From the NCBI GenBank assembly GCA_002351725.1, contig DEHD01000043.1, positions 14,734 through 36,761 on the forward strand: DNA of 22,028 nucleotides. Direction: 5' to 3'. The stretch is from Prevotella sp. UBA2809. GTDB taxonomy: Bacteria > Bacteroidota > Bacteroidia > Bacteroidales > Bacteroidaceae. The notes beneath the pieces are model-generated. The model did not search any database, was not told where the DNA came from, and was given only the letters and a program-made list of their open reading frames with translations. The position numbers and the translations under genes are program-made. Shown one piece after another: positions 1-7,320 of the stretch. The stretch's first letter is position 1, and each line of letters starts with the position of its first letter.

Positions 1-86
1 TTGCCCTCCTCGGGGATAGGTGCAGGTCCATGGTAAGCGCCCTTACAAACGCTACACATGTTCTCCACTTCTTTTGAATAAATCAT
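1..86 (-). CDS. 5' end of an unidentified protein with a CxxC pair (runs off the window)
   Basis: An open frame starts at ATG 84-86 and runs leftwards off the window without a stop, giving 28 visible residues. It begins MIYSKEVENMCSVCKGAYHG and continues PAPIPEEG. The visible part holds one CSVC pair, which could bind a metal, and a proline-rich stretch; I do not recognise the family. A second in-frame ATG lies at 57-59, directly before the Cys pair, and could be the real start. A TAATTTTG -7 box at 142-149 and a perfect palindrome in the leader at 96-109 support a gene starting here. That this is coding is fairly likely; its function is unknown. Confidence 0.5.
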   Translation of the reverse strand, partial: MIYSKEVENMCSVCKGAYHGPAPIPEEG

Positions 87-95
87 TGATAATAA

Positions 96-109
96 AACAT
101 TTAAATGTT
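96..109. promoter_or_regulatory. 14-bp perfect palindrome in the leader of the left-edge gene
   Basis: AACATTTAAATGTT is a perfect 14-bp palindrome lying 10 bp upstream of ATG 84-86 and downstream of the -7 box at 142-149, so in the predicted 5' leader. It could bind a dimeric regulator. In an AT-rich spacer a chance palindrome is also quite possible. Confidence 0.3.
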
Positions 110-141
110 AAACAACTTAATATCTCCTTCTTTTTGACCTA

Positions 142-149
142 CAAAATTA
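142..149 (-). promoter_or_regulatory. Bacteroidetes-type -7 box for the left-edge gene
   Basis: The minus strand reads TAATTTTG, matching the TAnnTTTG -7 consensus of Bacteroidetes primary sigma-factor promoters. It predicts a transcript start near 135 and a leader of about 50 nt. I see no convincing -33 TTTG at the usual spacing. Confidence 0.5.
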
Positions 150-215
150 CTCCAAAAAATTGAATTAAACATTGTTAGTCTCTATCATTTAGGAATTATT
201 AACCAATACTACGTA

Positions 216-2300
216 TTACAGACCTCTATACTTGAGGAAACCTGACGAGTCGGGGGTCTTCATTCCTGTAAAGTCGGTAAACATTTCCATCTGGTCCTTA
301 GTGTTACCACGACTCAAGACTTTCTCACGGAATGCCTTACCTGTTTCGGGCTTCAAGGCACCCAGTTTCTGGAAGGTTTCAGCCACGTTGCAAGCAAGAA
401 CCTCAGTCCACAGATAGCTGTAGTATCCAGCAGCATATCCACCACCCCAAACATGATTGAAATAAGATGTAGAATAACGTGGAGGTATCTGATTGTCGTA
501 AAGACCAATCTTCTTCAGAGCCTCAACCTCAAAATCAGCTGCCTCATCGGCTGTTGGAATTTCATTTGATGAGAGATGATGCCAAGCCAAATCCAGACAT
601 GTAGCTGCCAGATTCTCGCCAAGAGCATAGGCCTGTTGGAAACTGATACTCTTAAGCATCTTCTCTTTAAGGTCGGCTGGCATTGGCTCGCCTGTTACTG
701 CGTGCTTAGCGTAGTTATCGAATATCTCAGGAATTGATGCAAAACTCTCGTTGAACTGCGAAGGCATCTCAACAAAGTCGCGTGCCACAGCTGTACCACT
801 CAGAGTGTTGTACTTACAATTTGACAACATGCCGTGCAAGGCGTGACCAAACTCGTGGAACAATGTGGTAACCTCATCCCACGTAATAAGTGTGGGCTGC
901 CCCTCAGGAGCCTTGGCATAGTTGGTTACATTATATATTATTGGCAACTGCTGGCGCAGACCACTCTGCTTAGCAAAAGCGCTCATCCATGCACCACCAC
1001 GCTTTGTTGGACGGCGATATGGATCGCTATAGAAAAGGGCAAGCAGTTTACCATCCTTATCGTGAACCTCATACACTTTCATATCAGGATGATATGTAGG
1101 GATGTCGGTACGACGTACAAAAGTCAAACCATAAACACGATGTGCAGCATAAAAGACACCATTAACAATAACACTATCGATATTGAAATAAGGCTTAACC
1201 TCATCGTCGCTCAGATCCAGCATTTTCTTCTTCATCTTGGCCGAATAATAGAAACGATCATAAGGCTGCAACTTAAAGTCTGCCCCCATCTGTTTCTTAG
1301 CATAGTCCTCGATAGCCTTTGTCTCGGCCTGAGCCTTTGGTGTGTACTCTGCAATAAGTTGCTTAAGGAAGCTATACACATTGTCAGAGTTTTTAGCCAT
1401 AGTCTTTTCAAGCGAATAAGATGCATAATTCTTATATCCCATCAGCTCTCCCATCTCCGCTCTCAACTTGGCAATCTCAACAACAATTGGGAATGTATTG
1501 AACTGACGTGTACCGTCTGCACGATGACGAGATGCCTCGTAAACACGGCGACGCAGATTACGATTATCCAGACTTGACAAGATAGCCTGCTGAGTTGTGT
1601 TTACAATAACAATTGCATAAGGGGTATAGCCACCACGACTCTCGGCATCCTTCTTACACTGGGCGATATCGGCTTCGCTCAATCCTGCCAATTCCTCCTT
1701 ACTGTTCACCCAAACCACAGAGTTATTTGTTGCATTTGGCAGCAATGTGCCCCACTCCTGCTGGAGGTCGGCAATACGAAGATTTATCTGCTTCATGCGT
1801 TCCATTTTATCATCACTGAGCATTGCGCCAGAACGCACAAAACTCTTGTAGAGTTCCTCTGTCAAGCGTCTATCTTCGCCCTTTAGCTTTTTAAGTTGAT
1901 GATCGTAAACATATTTCACTCTCTTAAAAAGCTCTTTATTGAAGAACACTTCGTTCTCGAGCTCAGTAAGCATCGGCATAACCTTCTTCTCGGTCTCGGC
2001 AATAACCGGAGTCTTGTGTGCACTCACTAATGCAAAGAAAACGTTACTAACACGATCAAGCTCCACTCCACTCTTCTCGTAGGCCAGAATGGTGTTCTCG
2101 AATGTTGGTTTGGCCTTGTTGGTCACAATCTGATTAATCTCCTCACGACTCTGTTTGATAGCCTTCTCGAAGGCAGGCAGATAGTCGGTTTCCTTAATCT
2201 TGCTGAAATCAGGAGCCCCAAGTGGAAGAAAATCTAATGCAAATGCAGGCATAGTCATAGCTGCAACACTTAAAGTAATTAATGCCTTTTTAAAGTTCAT
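216..2300 (-). CDS. dcp: M3 family peptidyl-dipeptidase (Dcp type), exported
   Basis: Zinc metallopeptidase of family M3, which removes dipeptides from the C-terminus of peptides. The zinc motif is HEFGH at residues 482-486, with the third-ligand glutamate at about 511 in FVEMPS, the spacing usual for M3. At 694 residues the length fits bacterial Dcp. The N-terminus (residues 1-21: KK, a hydrophobic run, then PAFA-L) looks like a Sec signal peptide, so the enzyme probably works in the periplasm on imported or cell-wall-derived peptides; E. coli Dcp lacks a signal peptide, whereas secreted forms are common in Bacteroidales. The gene starts 23 bp after the pyk stop and has no promoter of its own that I can see, so it is probably the second gene of a pyk-dcp transcript. 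Oligopeptidase A is the nearest alternative. Confidence 0.9.
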   Translation of the reverse strand: MNFKKALITLSVAAMTMPAFALDFLPLGAPDFSKIKETDYLPAFEKAIKQSREEINQIVTNKAKPTFENTILAYEKSGVELDRVSNVFFALVSAHKTPVIAETEKKVMPMLTELENEVFFNKELFKRVKYVYDHQLKKLKGEDRRLTEELYKSFVRSGAMLSDDKMERMKQINLRIADLQQEWGTLLPNATNNSVVWVNSKEELAGLSEADIAQCKKDAESRGGYTPYAIVIVNTTQQAILSSLDNRNLRRRVYEASRHRADGTRQFNTFPIVVEIAKLRAEMGELMGYKNYASYSLEKTMAKNSDNVYSFLKQLIAEYTPKAQAETKAIEDYAKKQMGADFKLQPYDRFYYSAKMKKKMLDLSDDEVKPYFNIDSVIVNGVFYAAHRVYGLTFVRRTDIPTYHPDMKVYEVHDKDGKLLALFYSDPYRRPTKRGGAWMSAFAKQSGLRQQLPIIYNVTNYAKAPEGQPTLITWDEVTTLFHEFGHALHGMLSNCKYNTLSGTAVARDFVEMPSQFNESFASIPEIFDNYAKHAVTGEPMPADLKEKMLKSISFQQAYALGENLAATCLDLAWHHLSSNEIPTADEAADFEVEALKKIGLYDNQIPPRYSTSYFNHVWGGGYAAGYYSYLWTEVLACNVAETFQKLGALKPETGKAFREKVLSRGNTKDQMEMFTDFTGMKTPDSSGFLKYRGL

Positions 2301-2323
2301 ATTTATTATATGTTGGTTAAAAC

Positions 2324-3766
2324 TTATTTTCGCTGTGGCAGGTGGAACTTATACTGATTGCTCATCACCTCCTTGACGGTGTTGATTTCGAGGAATTTTG
2401 TTCCTCCACCTTCACCAACGTTTCCGCTCAGGTATGCAATCTTATCACCATCCTGAACATAACCCTTCTGACGAAGCATACGTACTGCAGCATGGAAAAG
2501 CACCTCTGGATTAATATGCTCCTTTTGGTAAACAGGAATAACACCATACGACAAGTTGAGCAGACGCTGTTGTTTATCGTTATAACAGATAGCCAACACT
2601 GGGTTCGGTCCACGGAAAGCAGCCAGGTTACGAGCAGTATCGCCAGAACTTGCATCGGTAATGATACCCTTAACACCAAGTTTCTCAGTAGCCTCGATTG
2701 CTGAATGTGCCATAAACTCGCGGATATCGCAGTTAGGTGACAGAGGAACCTCGATATCGTTCTCTCTCATTTTATCTTTCTCTGCCTGTTCGGCGATGGC
2801 AGCCATTGTGCGTACAGCCTCAACAGGGTATTTACCGCTGGCAGTCTCGCCAGAAAGCATCAGGGCATCAGTACGATAGTAGATAGCATTTGCAATATCA
2901 GTAACCTCTGCGCGTGTTGGACGAGGATTATTAATCATTGTATGAAGCATCTGGGTAGCTACGATTACAGGTTTCTTGGCGCGAACACACTTACGGATAA
3001 TCTGGCGCTGTATTCCTGGAATACGTTCAATTGGCACCTCAATACCCAAATCACCACGTGCGATCATAATACCATAAGAAGCCTCGATAATCTCATCGAT
3101 ATTATCTACGCCCTCCTGGTTTTCAATCTTCGAGATAATCTTGATATCACTATTGTAAGCATCCAATATAGCCTGCACTGCACGCACATCAGCTGCAGAA
3201 CGTACGAAGCTGTGGGCGATGAAGTCGATGTCCTGATCGATAGCCAACTTGATATTCTTGCGATCCTTCTCTGTCAATGTTGGTAGTGCGATGTGAACAC
3301 CAGGCACATTAACACTCTTGTGCGAACCAAGTACACCATCGTTCTGAACCTGAGCGATAACAGCAGGACCGTTGATACCTATAACCAGCATATCAAGTGC
3401 GCCATCGTCAAAGAGAATATGGCAACCTTCATGCACGTCGGCAGCAAAGTCGGCGTACGACAAGTTAATAATGTCGTGGGTAGTATCCATCTCTGGGCGA
3501 CCGAATATCTTAACTACATCGCCAGTCTTATAAGCTATTGGTTGGTCGCATCCGGTAGTACGTACCTCGGGACCTTTGGTATCGATAAGTATACCAATAT
3601 GGTGGCTGACGCTACGCACATTATTAATAATGTTTTTGATACCTTGCTCATCTGCATGAGCCGTATTCATTCTCACTACGTTCATTCCCGCCTCAAAGAG
3701 ACTTCTAATGAAATCCTGATCACATCTTCTGTCACTAATGCTAGCTACAATTTTTGTCTGCTTCAT
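2324..3766 (-). CDS. pyk: Pyruvate kinase
   Basis: Converts phosphoenolpyruvate and ADP to pyruvate and ATP, the last step of glycolysis, in the cytosol. Family signatures are all present: KIVASI near the N-terminus, NTAH at 34-37, the DTKGPE loop at 62-67, the catalytic lysine K213 in ISKIENQEG, MIARGDLG at 234-241, and TQMLHTM...PTRAEVTDIANA...LSGETASGKYPVEAV at about 271-318. At 480 residues it is full length. The usual sequence around the first loop (TLGPAS) reads SISDRR here, a form I associate with Bacteroidales enzymes. It is first in a transcript with dcp. A TACCTTTG -7 box lies 26 bp upstream of the start codon, and the gene diverges from the HU gene. Confidence 0.96.
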   Translation of the reverse strand: MKQTKIVASISDRRCDQDFIRSLFEAGMNVVRMNTAHADEQGIKNIINNVRSVSHHIGILIDTKGPEVRTTGCDQPIAYKTGDVVKIFGRPEMDTTHDIINLSYADFAADVHEGCHILFDDGALDMLVIGINGPAVIAQVQNDGVLGSHKSVNVPGVHIALPTLTEKDRKNIKLAIDQDIDFIAHSFVRSAADVRAVQAILDAYNSDIKIISKIENQEGVDNIDEIIEASYGIMIARGDLGIEVPIERIPGIQRQIIRKCVRAKKPVIVATQMLHTMINNPRPTRAEVTDIANAIYYRTDALMLSGETASGKYPVEAVRTMAAIAEQAEKDKMRENDIEVPLSPNCDIREFMAHSAIEATEKLGVKGIITDASSGDTARNLAAFRGPNPVLAICYNDKQQRLLNLSYGVIPVYQKEHINPEVLFHAAVRMLRQKGYVQDGDKIAYLSGNVGEGGGTKFLEINTVKEVMSNQYKFHLPQRK

Positions 3767-3791
3767 GTTATTTTTCCTTCATTTTGTGGTG

Positions 3792-3799
3792 CAAAGGTA
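3792..3799 (-). promoter_or_regulatory. -7 box of the pyk promoter
   Basis: The minus strand reads TACCTTTG, matching TAnnTTTG. It predicts a transcript start near 3786 and a short leader of about 20 nt before the pyk ATG at 3764-3766. The ATTTTCGT motif at 3828-3821 on the same strand lies about where a -33 element is expected. Confidence 0.6.
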
Positions 3800-3882
3800 C
3801 AAAAAATAGCCCAAAAACTAACGAAAATCATCATTTTTTGAAAAAAAATCTATAAATATTTTCGTAATCGGCTGAAAATTAG

Positions 3883-3890
3883 TAACTTTG
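3883..3890 (+). promoter_or_regulatory. -7 box of the HU-gene promoter
   Basis: TAACTTTG matches TAnnTTTG. ATTTTCGT at 3858-3865 lies 17 bp upstream, near the expected -33 position. The predicted transcript start is near 3896, giving a leader of about 60 nt before ATG 3959. Confidence 0.6.
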
Positions 3891-3958
3891 CAGTCCGAAA
3901 TCGAAGAATTCCGAGTTCACACATTATTAATATATAAATAGAAAAGTAACATAAAGAA

Positions 3959-4234
3959 ATGACAAAGGCAGAAATCATCACCAAAATTGCCGAAGAGACA
4001 GGCTTGGCGAAGAAAGATGTAGCCATTTCGGTAGAGGCCTTCATGGAGTGCATTCGTGAGAGTCTTGCTGAGGAGAAGGATAACGTATATCTGCGTGGCT
4101 TCGGCACCTTCGTTGTTAAGCGTCGTGCTCAGAAGACAGCCCGCAACATCTCAAAGAACACAACCTTGGTAATTGAGGCTCACGACTACCCCGCTTTCAA
4201 GCCAGCCAAGAGTTTTATTGAGAAAATGAAGTAA
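3959..4234 (+). CDS. HU-family (HU/IHF) DNA-binding protein
   Basis: A 91-residue histone-like protein that binds and bends DNA as a dimer and helps shape the nucleoid. The N-terminal helical part (MTKAEIITKIAEETGLAKKDV) is followed by the family signature GFGTF at residues 47-51, the beta-arm region (VVKRRAQKTARNISKNTTLV) and the closing FKPAKSF at about 80-86. The arm lacks the NPxTG form of classical HU and reads ARNISKNT, as in several Bacteroidales paralogues, so HU cannot be told from an IHF-like role by eye. It leads a plus-strand block; the 29-codon gene follows after 24 bp. No Shine-Dalgarno precedes the start, which is normal for this phylum. Confidence 0.93.
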   Translation: MTKAEIITKIAEETGLAKKDVAISVEAFMECIRESLAEEKDNVYLRGFGTFVVKRRAQKTARNISKNTTLVIEAHDYPAFKPAKSFIEKMK

Positions 4235-4258
4235 TTAACATTATAAATTATTAGTATT

Positions 4259-4348
4259 ATGCCAAACGGAAAGAAAAAGAAGGGCCACAAGATGGCTACT
4301 CACAAGCGTAAGAAGAGACTGCGCAAGAATCGTCATAAGAGCAAGTAA
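4259..4348 (+). CDS. 29-residue very basic protein, probable AURKAIP1/COX24-domain (DUF1713) family
   Basis: ATG 4259 to TAA 4348 encodes 29 residues beginning MPNGKKKKGHKMATHKRKKR and ending LRKNRHKSK; more than half are Lys, Arg or His and there are no acidic residues. The pattern MATHKRKKRLRKNRHK matches my memory of short Bacteroidetes proteins annotated as AURKAIP1/COX24 domain. That domain is related to mitochondrial ribosomal protein mS38, and mycobacteria have a similarly tiny basic ribosomal protein (bS22). A role on the small ribosomal subunit is therefore an inference from family. The gene lies 24 bp after the HU-like gene and before the terminator-like hairpin at 4379-4427, so it is probably co-transcribed with HU. 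No Shine-Dalgarno is visible. A gene this short is easily missed by gene callers. Confidence 0.75.
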   Translation: MPNGKKKKGHKMATHKRKKRLRKNRHKSK

Positions 4349-4378
4349 ATCTTGTCATCTGTGACTATAGAAGAAATG

Positions 4379-4427
4379 AAAGGAGTGTGCCTGCTAATCC
4401 CAAAAAGGATAGCGACACACCCTTTTT
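4379..4427 (+). terminator. Long hairpin with T-run between the HU block and the RNase gene
   Basis: The outer stem AAAGGaGTGTG (4379-4389) pairs with CACACCCTTT (4416-4425), with one bulged A. An inner stem GCTaATCC pairs with GGATAGC around a CAAAAA loop. A run of five T closes the 3' side (4423-4427). It would end or attenuate transcription of the HU/29-residue block. No clear TAnnTTTG box lies between it and the RNase start at 4476, so some read-through may feed that gene. Confidence 0.65.
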
Positions 4428-4475
4428 AGTACTAACGACAACCCTATGTCAAATTAAAGTAACGCAAGAAAGACA

Positions 4476-6050
4476 ATGACAAGTGAAGTTATCATTGATG
4501 TGCAACCCAAGGACATATCCATTGCACTGCTCGAAGACAAACAACTGGTAGAATACCAGCAGGAGCAGCGCACGGCATCGTTCTCTGTGGGAAACATTTA
4601 TGTGGCAAAGGTCAAAAAACTGATGCCAGGACTCAATGCTTGTTTCGTTGATGTCGGAGCAGAACGCGTGGCATTCCTGCATTACCTTGACTTGGGAACT
4701 CAATTTAATTCTTACGAGAAGTATCTGAAACAGGTAGTGAGCGACCGCAAGAAGCTCTACCCAATCCAGAAAGCCCACATCCAGCCAGAACTGAAAAAGG
4801 ATGGCAGCATCGCCAACACGCTTAAGGTTGGTCAGGAAATACTGGTACAAATAGTAAAGGAACCTATCAACACCAAAGGTCCGCGCCTAACATGCGAACT
4901 CAGCTTCGCTGGCCGATACCTGGTGCTTATCCCTTTCGAGGACAGTGTTTCGGTTTCAACAAAAATCAAGAAAGGCGAAGAACGTAGCCGACTGAAACAG
5001 CTCATACAGAGCATCAAGCCCAAAAACTTCGGCGTAATTGTACGCACAGTAGCCGAAGGCAAAAGAGCCGCAGAACTTGATGCTGAGCTTAAGATTCTGT
5101 TGAAGCGTTGGGAAGATGTGATCAGCAAAGTACAGAAAACCACAGAACGACCACAACTCTGCTTTGAGGAGGAAAGCAGGGCCGTAGCACTGTTGCGCGA
5201 TCTATTCAATCCCACTTACGACGGCATCCACGTTAACGACAGCGGCATCTACGACGAAATAAAGAACTACCTTGGGCTCATCGCACCAGAAAAGAAGGAC
5301 ATCGTTAAGCTATACAACGGAATCGTGCCCATCTTTGACAACTACGATGTAACCAAGCAGCTAAAATCGGGCTTCGGAAAGACAGTTAACTACAAGCATG
5401 GTGCATATCTGATTATAGAACACACAGAGGCCATGCATGTGGTAGATGTTAATAGCGGTACACGAATCAAGAAAGAGAACAACCAGGAGACAAATGCCCT
5501 CGAGACCAATCTGGGAGCTGCCGATGAGCTGGCTCGCCAGTTACGACTCAGAGACATGGGAGGTATCATCATCGTTGACTTTATCGATATGAAACTGCCC
5601 GAAGATCGCCAGATGCTCTACGAACGCATGTGCAAGAACATGCAAAAGGATCGTGCAAAACACAACATCCTACCTCTGTCAAAATTCGGACTTATGCAGA
5701 TTACCCGCCAACGTGTACGCCCGGCAATGAGCGTAAACGTAGAGGAAACCTGCCCAACTTGTTTTGGAAAAGGAACAATCAAGTCAAGTATCCTTTTCAC
5801 TGATACACTCGAGAGTAAAATCGACACCCTTGTCAACAAGATCGGTGTACACAAGTTCTATCTGCACGTTCATCCCTATGTAGCAGCCTTTATTAATAAA
5901 GGTGTATTCAGCCTTAAACTTAAATGGAAGCTTAAATATGGAATGGGCTTAAGGATTATTCCCTCGCAGAAACTGGCATTCCTTCAATATGAGTTCTACG
6001 ATGCCGAAGGGCAGTACATCGACATGAAGGAAGAAATCGAAACAAAGTAA
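4476..6050 (+). CDS. rng: Ribonuclease E/G family protein
   Basis: Endoribonuclease of the RNase G/E (CafA) family, acting in 5'-end-dependent processing of rRNA and mRNA in the cytosol. The 524 residues cover the catalytic half only, without the long C-terminal scaffold of E. coli RNase E, so RNase G is the closer name. An S1-like RNA-binding region lies at about 35-130 (VGNIYVAKVKKLMPGLNACFVDVG). The DNase-I-like active site shows D324 in VVDVNSG and D368 in IIIVDFIDM, which correspond to the two magnesium-binding aspartates of E. coli RNase E. The zinc-link motif is C426-P-T-C429-FGKG. The gene follows the HU block and lies 20 bp before a glycosyltransferase, so those two are probably one transcript. 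Confidence 0.93.
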   Translation: MTSEVIIDVQPKDISIALLEDKQLVEYQQEQRTASFSVGNIYVAKVKKLMPGLNACFVDVGAERVAFLHYLDLGTQFNSYEKYLKQVVSDRKKLYPIQKAHIQPELKKDGSIANTLKVGQEILVQIVKEPINTKGPRLTCELSFAGRYLVLIPFEDSVSVSTKIKKGEERSRLKQLIQSIKPKNFGVIVRTVAEGKRAAELDAELKILLKRWEDVISKVQKTTERPQLCFEEESRAVALLRDLFNPTYDGIHVNDSGIYDEIKNYLGLIAPEKKDIVKLYNGIVPIFDNYDVTKQLKSGFGKTVNYKHGAYLIIEHTEAMHVVDVNSGTRIKKENNQETNALETNLGAADELARQLRLRDMGGIIIVDFIDMKLPEDRQMLYERMCKNMQKDRAKHNILPLSKFGLMQITRQRVRPAMSVNVEETCPTCFGKGTIKSSILFTDTLESKIDTLVNKIGVHKFYLHVHPYVAAFINKGVFSLKLKWKLKYGMGLRIIPSQKLAFLQYEFYDAEGQYIDMKEEIETK

Positions 6051-6070
6051 AAAAGCAAAACCTCTACCCT

Positions 6071-7255
6071 ATGATTACACTAAAGATCCTGTTCTGGGCA
6101 ACGCTGCTCATAGTATTCTACACCTACCTAGGTTACGGAATTCTATTATACATTATCATCAGGCTTAAACGGCTCTTCGTGGGTAAACCCCACGAAGCCG
6201 CAATGCCAGATGATTCACAACTTCCAACTATCACATTACTTATTTGTGCCTACAACGAAGAGGATGTTGTAGCCGAGAAAATGGCCAACACACTGGCTAT
6301 CGACTATCCACGTGATAAATTCCGTATTATGTGGGTTACCGATGGCAGCACCGATAGAACAAATGAACTACTTAAGGCATACCCCGAGGTTGATGTGGTA
6401 TTCAGCCCTGAGCGTAGAGGCAAAAGTGCTGCTCTAAAACACGGACTGCAGGAGCTACAAACTCGTTATGTAGCCTTTACCGACGCCAACACAATGATAA
6501 ATCCTGGTGCTATGCGCGAGATAGCGCGACTATTTATGGACCCAACCGTAGGCTGTGTTTCTGGAGAGAAACGTGTGGCAGCTCGCAAGGAAGGTCAGAT
6601 GGCTGCAGAGGGCGAAGGTTTGTATTGGAGATACGAGAGCACACTGAAGAAATGGGACAGCGAGCTCTATTCAGCCATGGGTGCCGCAGGCGAACTCTAT
6701 GCCATAGATCCACAACTGGTCCGTCACGTACCCGACAACGCTTTACTTGACGATTTCATGATGTCAATGTATATCGTTGAGGATGGCAAGCGCATAGCTT
6801 ACACCCCTGATGCATACGCTCAGGAGTATGGTTCCGCCAATATTTTCGAAGAATCGAAACGTAAACGACGCATTGCTGCGGGAGGCCTGCAGAGTATATG
6901 GTGGTTGCGCAGTCTGCTCAATCCATTCAAACAACCATTAGTTACATTCCAATACGTAAGTCATCGTGTATTACGCTGGAGTATCACTCCAATATCAATG
7001 ACTATTCTACTGGTTATCAATATATTACTATCAACACTTCGCGCAGGATTATTCTTCGACATCATGCTCGCACTGCAGATTATCTTCTATCTGGCAGCCT
7101 TTGCAGGATGGGTGCTTAGTCGTCATGGAATCAAGAACAAGTTGCTTTATACAGCTTACTATTTCGTCTTCATGAATCTAAATGTTTTTCGTGGAATGAG
7201 CTATCTTTGCACCCACAACAATAGCGGAGCATGGGAAAAAGCTAAAAGAAGTTGA
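6071..7255 (+). CDS. Membrane-bound family 2 glycosyltransferase
   Basis: Processive-type GT2 enzyme that would transfer sugar from a nucleotide sugar at the inner face of the cytoplasmic membrane. An N-terminal membrane helix (about 5-30) precedes the GT-A domain: ICAYNEED at 58-65, the nucleotide-binding D91 in TDGSTD, a DxD-like TDAN at 137-140, an acidic pair D227-D228 in the catalytic-base region, and basic KRKRR at 263-267 where QxxRW-type enzymes bind product. Two or three membrane helices follow (about 306-328, 331-350 and possibly 357-373). The 394-residue length and architecture resemble poly-GlcNAc, hyaluronan or cellulose-synthase-like enzymes, but the substrate cannot be read from the sequence. 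No other polysaccharide genes are near. It lies 20 bp after the RNase gene and is probably co-transcribed with it. Confidence 0.87.
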   Translation: MITLKILFWATLLIVFYTYLGYGILLYIIIRLKRLFVGKPHEAAMPDDSQLPTITLLICAYNEEDVVAEKMANTLAIDYPRDKFRIMWVTDGSTDRTNELLKAYPEVDVVFSPERRGKSAALKHGLQELQTRYVAFTDANTMINPGAMREIARLFMDPTVGCVSGEKRVAARKEGQMAAEGEGLYWRYESTLKKWDSELYSAMGAAGELYAIDPQLVRHVPDNALLDDFMMSMYIVEDGKRIAYTPDAYAQEYGSANIFEESKRKRRIAAGGLQSIWWLRSLLNPFKQPLVTFQYVSHRVLRWSITPISMTILLVINILLSTLRAGLFFDIMLALQIIFYLAAFAGWVLSRHGIKNKLLYTAYYFVFMNLNVFRGMSYLCTHNNSGAWEKAKRS

Positions 7256-7272
7256 AAAAAATTCTTAAATTC

Positions 7273-7303
7273 TTTTGTATTACAAAAAAAAGCATTACCT
7301 TTG
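7273..7303 (+). promoter_or_regulatory. Promoter (-33 TTTTG, -7 TACCTTTG) for the hybrid kinase
   Basis: TTTTG at 7273-7277 and TACCTTTG at 7296-7303 are separated by 18 bp, a close match to the Bacteroidetes arrangement TTTG-N19-TAnnTTTG. The predicted start near 7309 leaves a leader of only about 12 nt before ATG 7321. This separates the kinase from the RNase/glycosyltransferase transcript. Confidence 0.7.
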
Positions 7304-7320
7304 TCGCGAATTAGTGCGTT

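Noticed and set aside
834..1577. Long plus-strand open frame (247 codons) opposite dcp
   Set aside because: It lies wholly antisense to a well-conserved M3 peptidase, its translation has the low-complexity Ile/Leu/Cys/Thr-rich look of an antisense frame, and no promoter is seen.
3293..3841. Plus-strand open frame (182 codons) opposite pyk
   Set aside because: It is antisense to pyruvate kinase and runs into the divergent promoter region; its composition shows no domain or motif.
4259..4348. Identification of the 29-residue protein as ribosomal protein THX or bL38
   Set aside because: It lacks the GKGD...RGKIWRGTYGK pattern of THX, and to my knowledge bL38 is a longer protein of a different sequence; the COX24-type pattern fits better.
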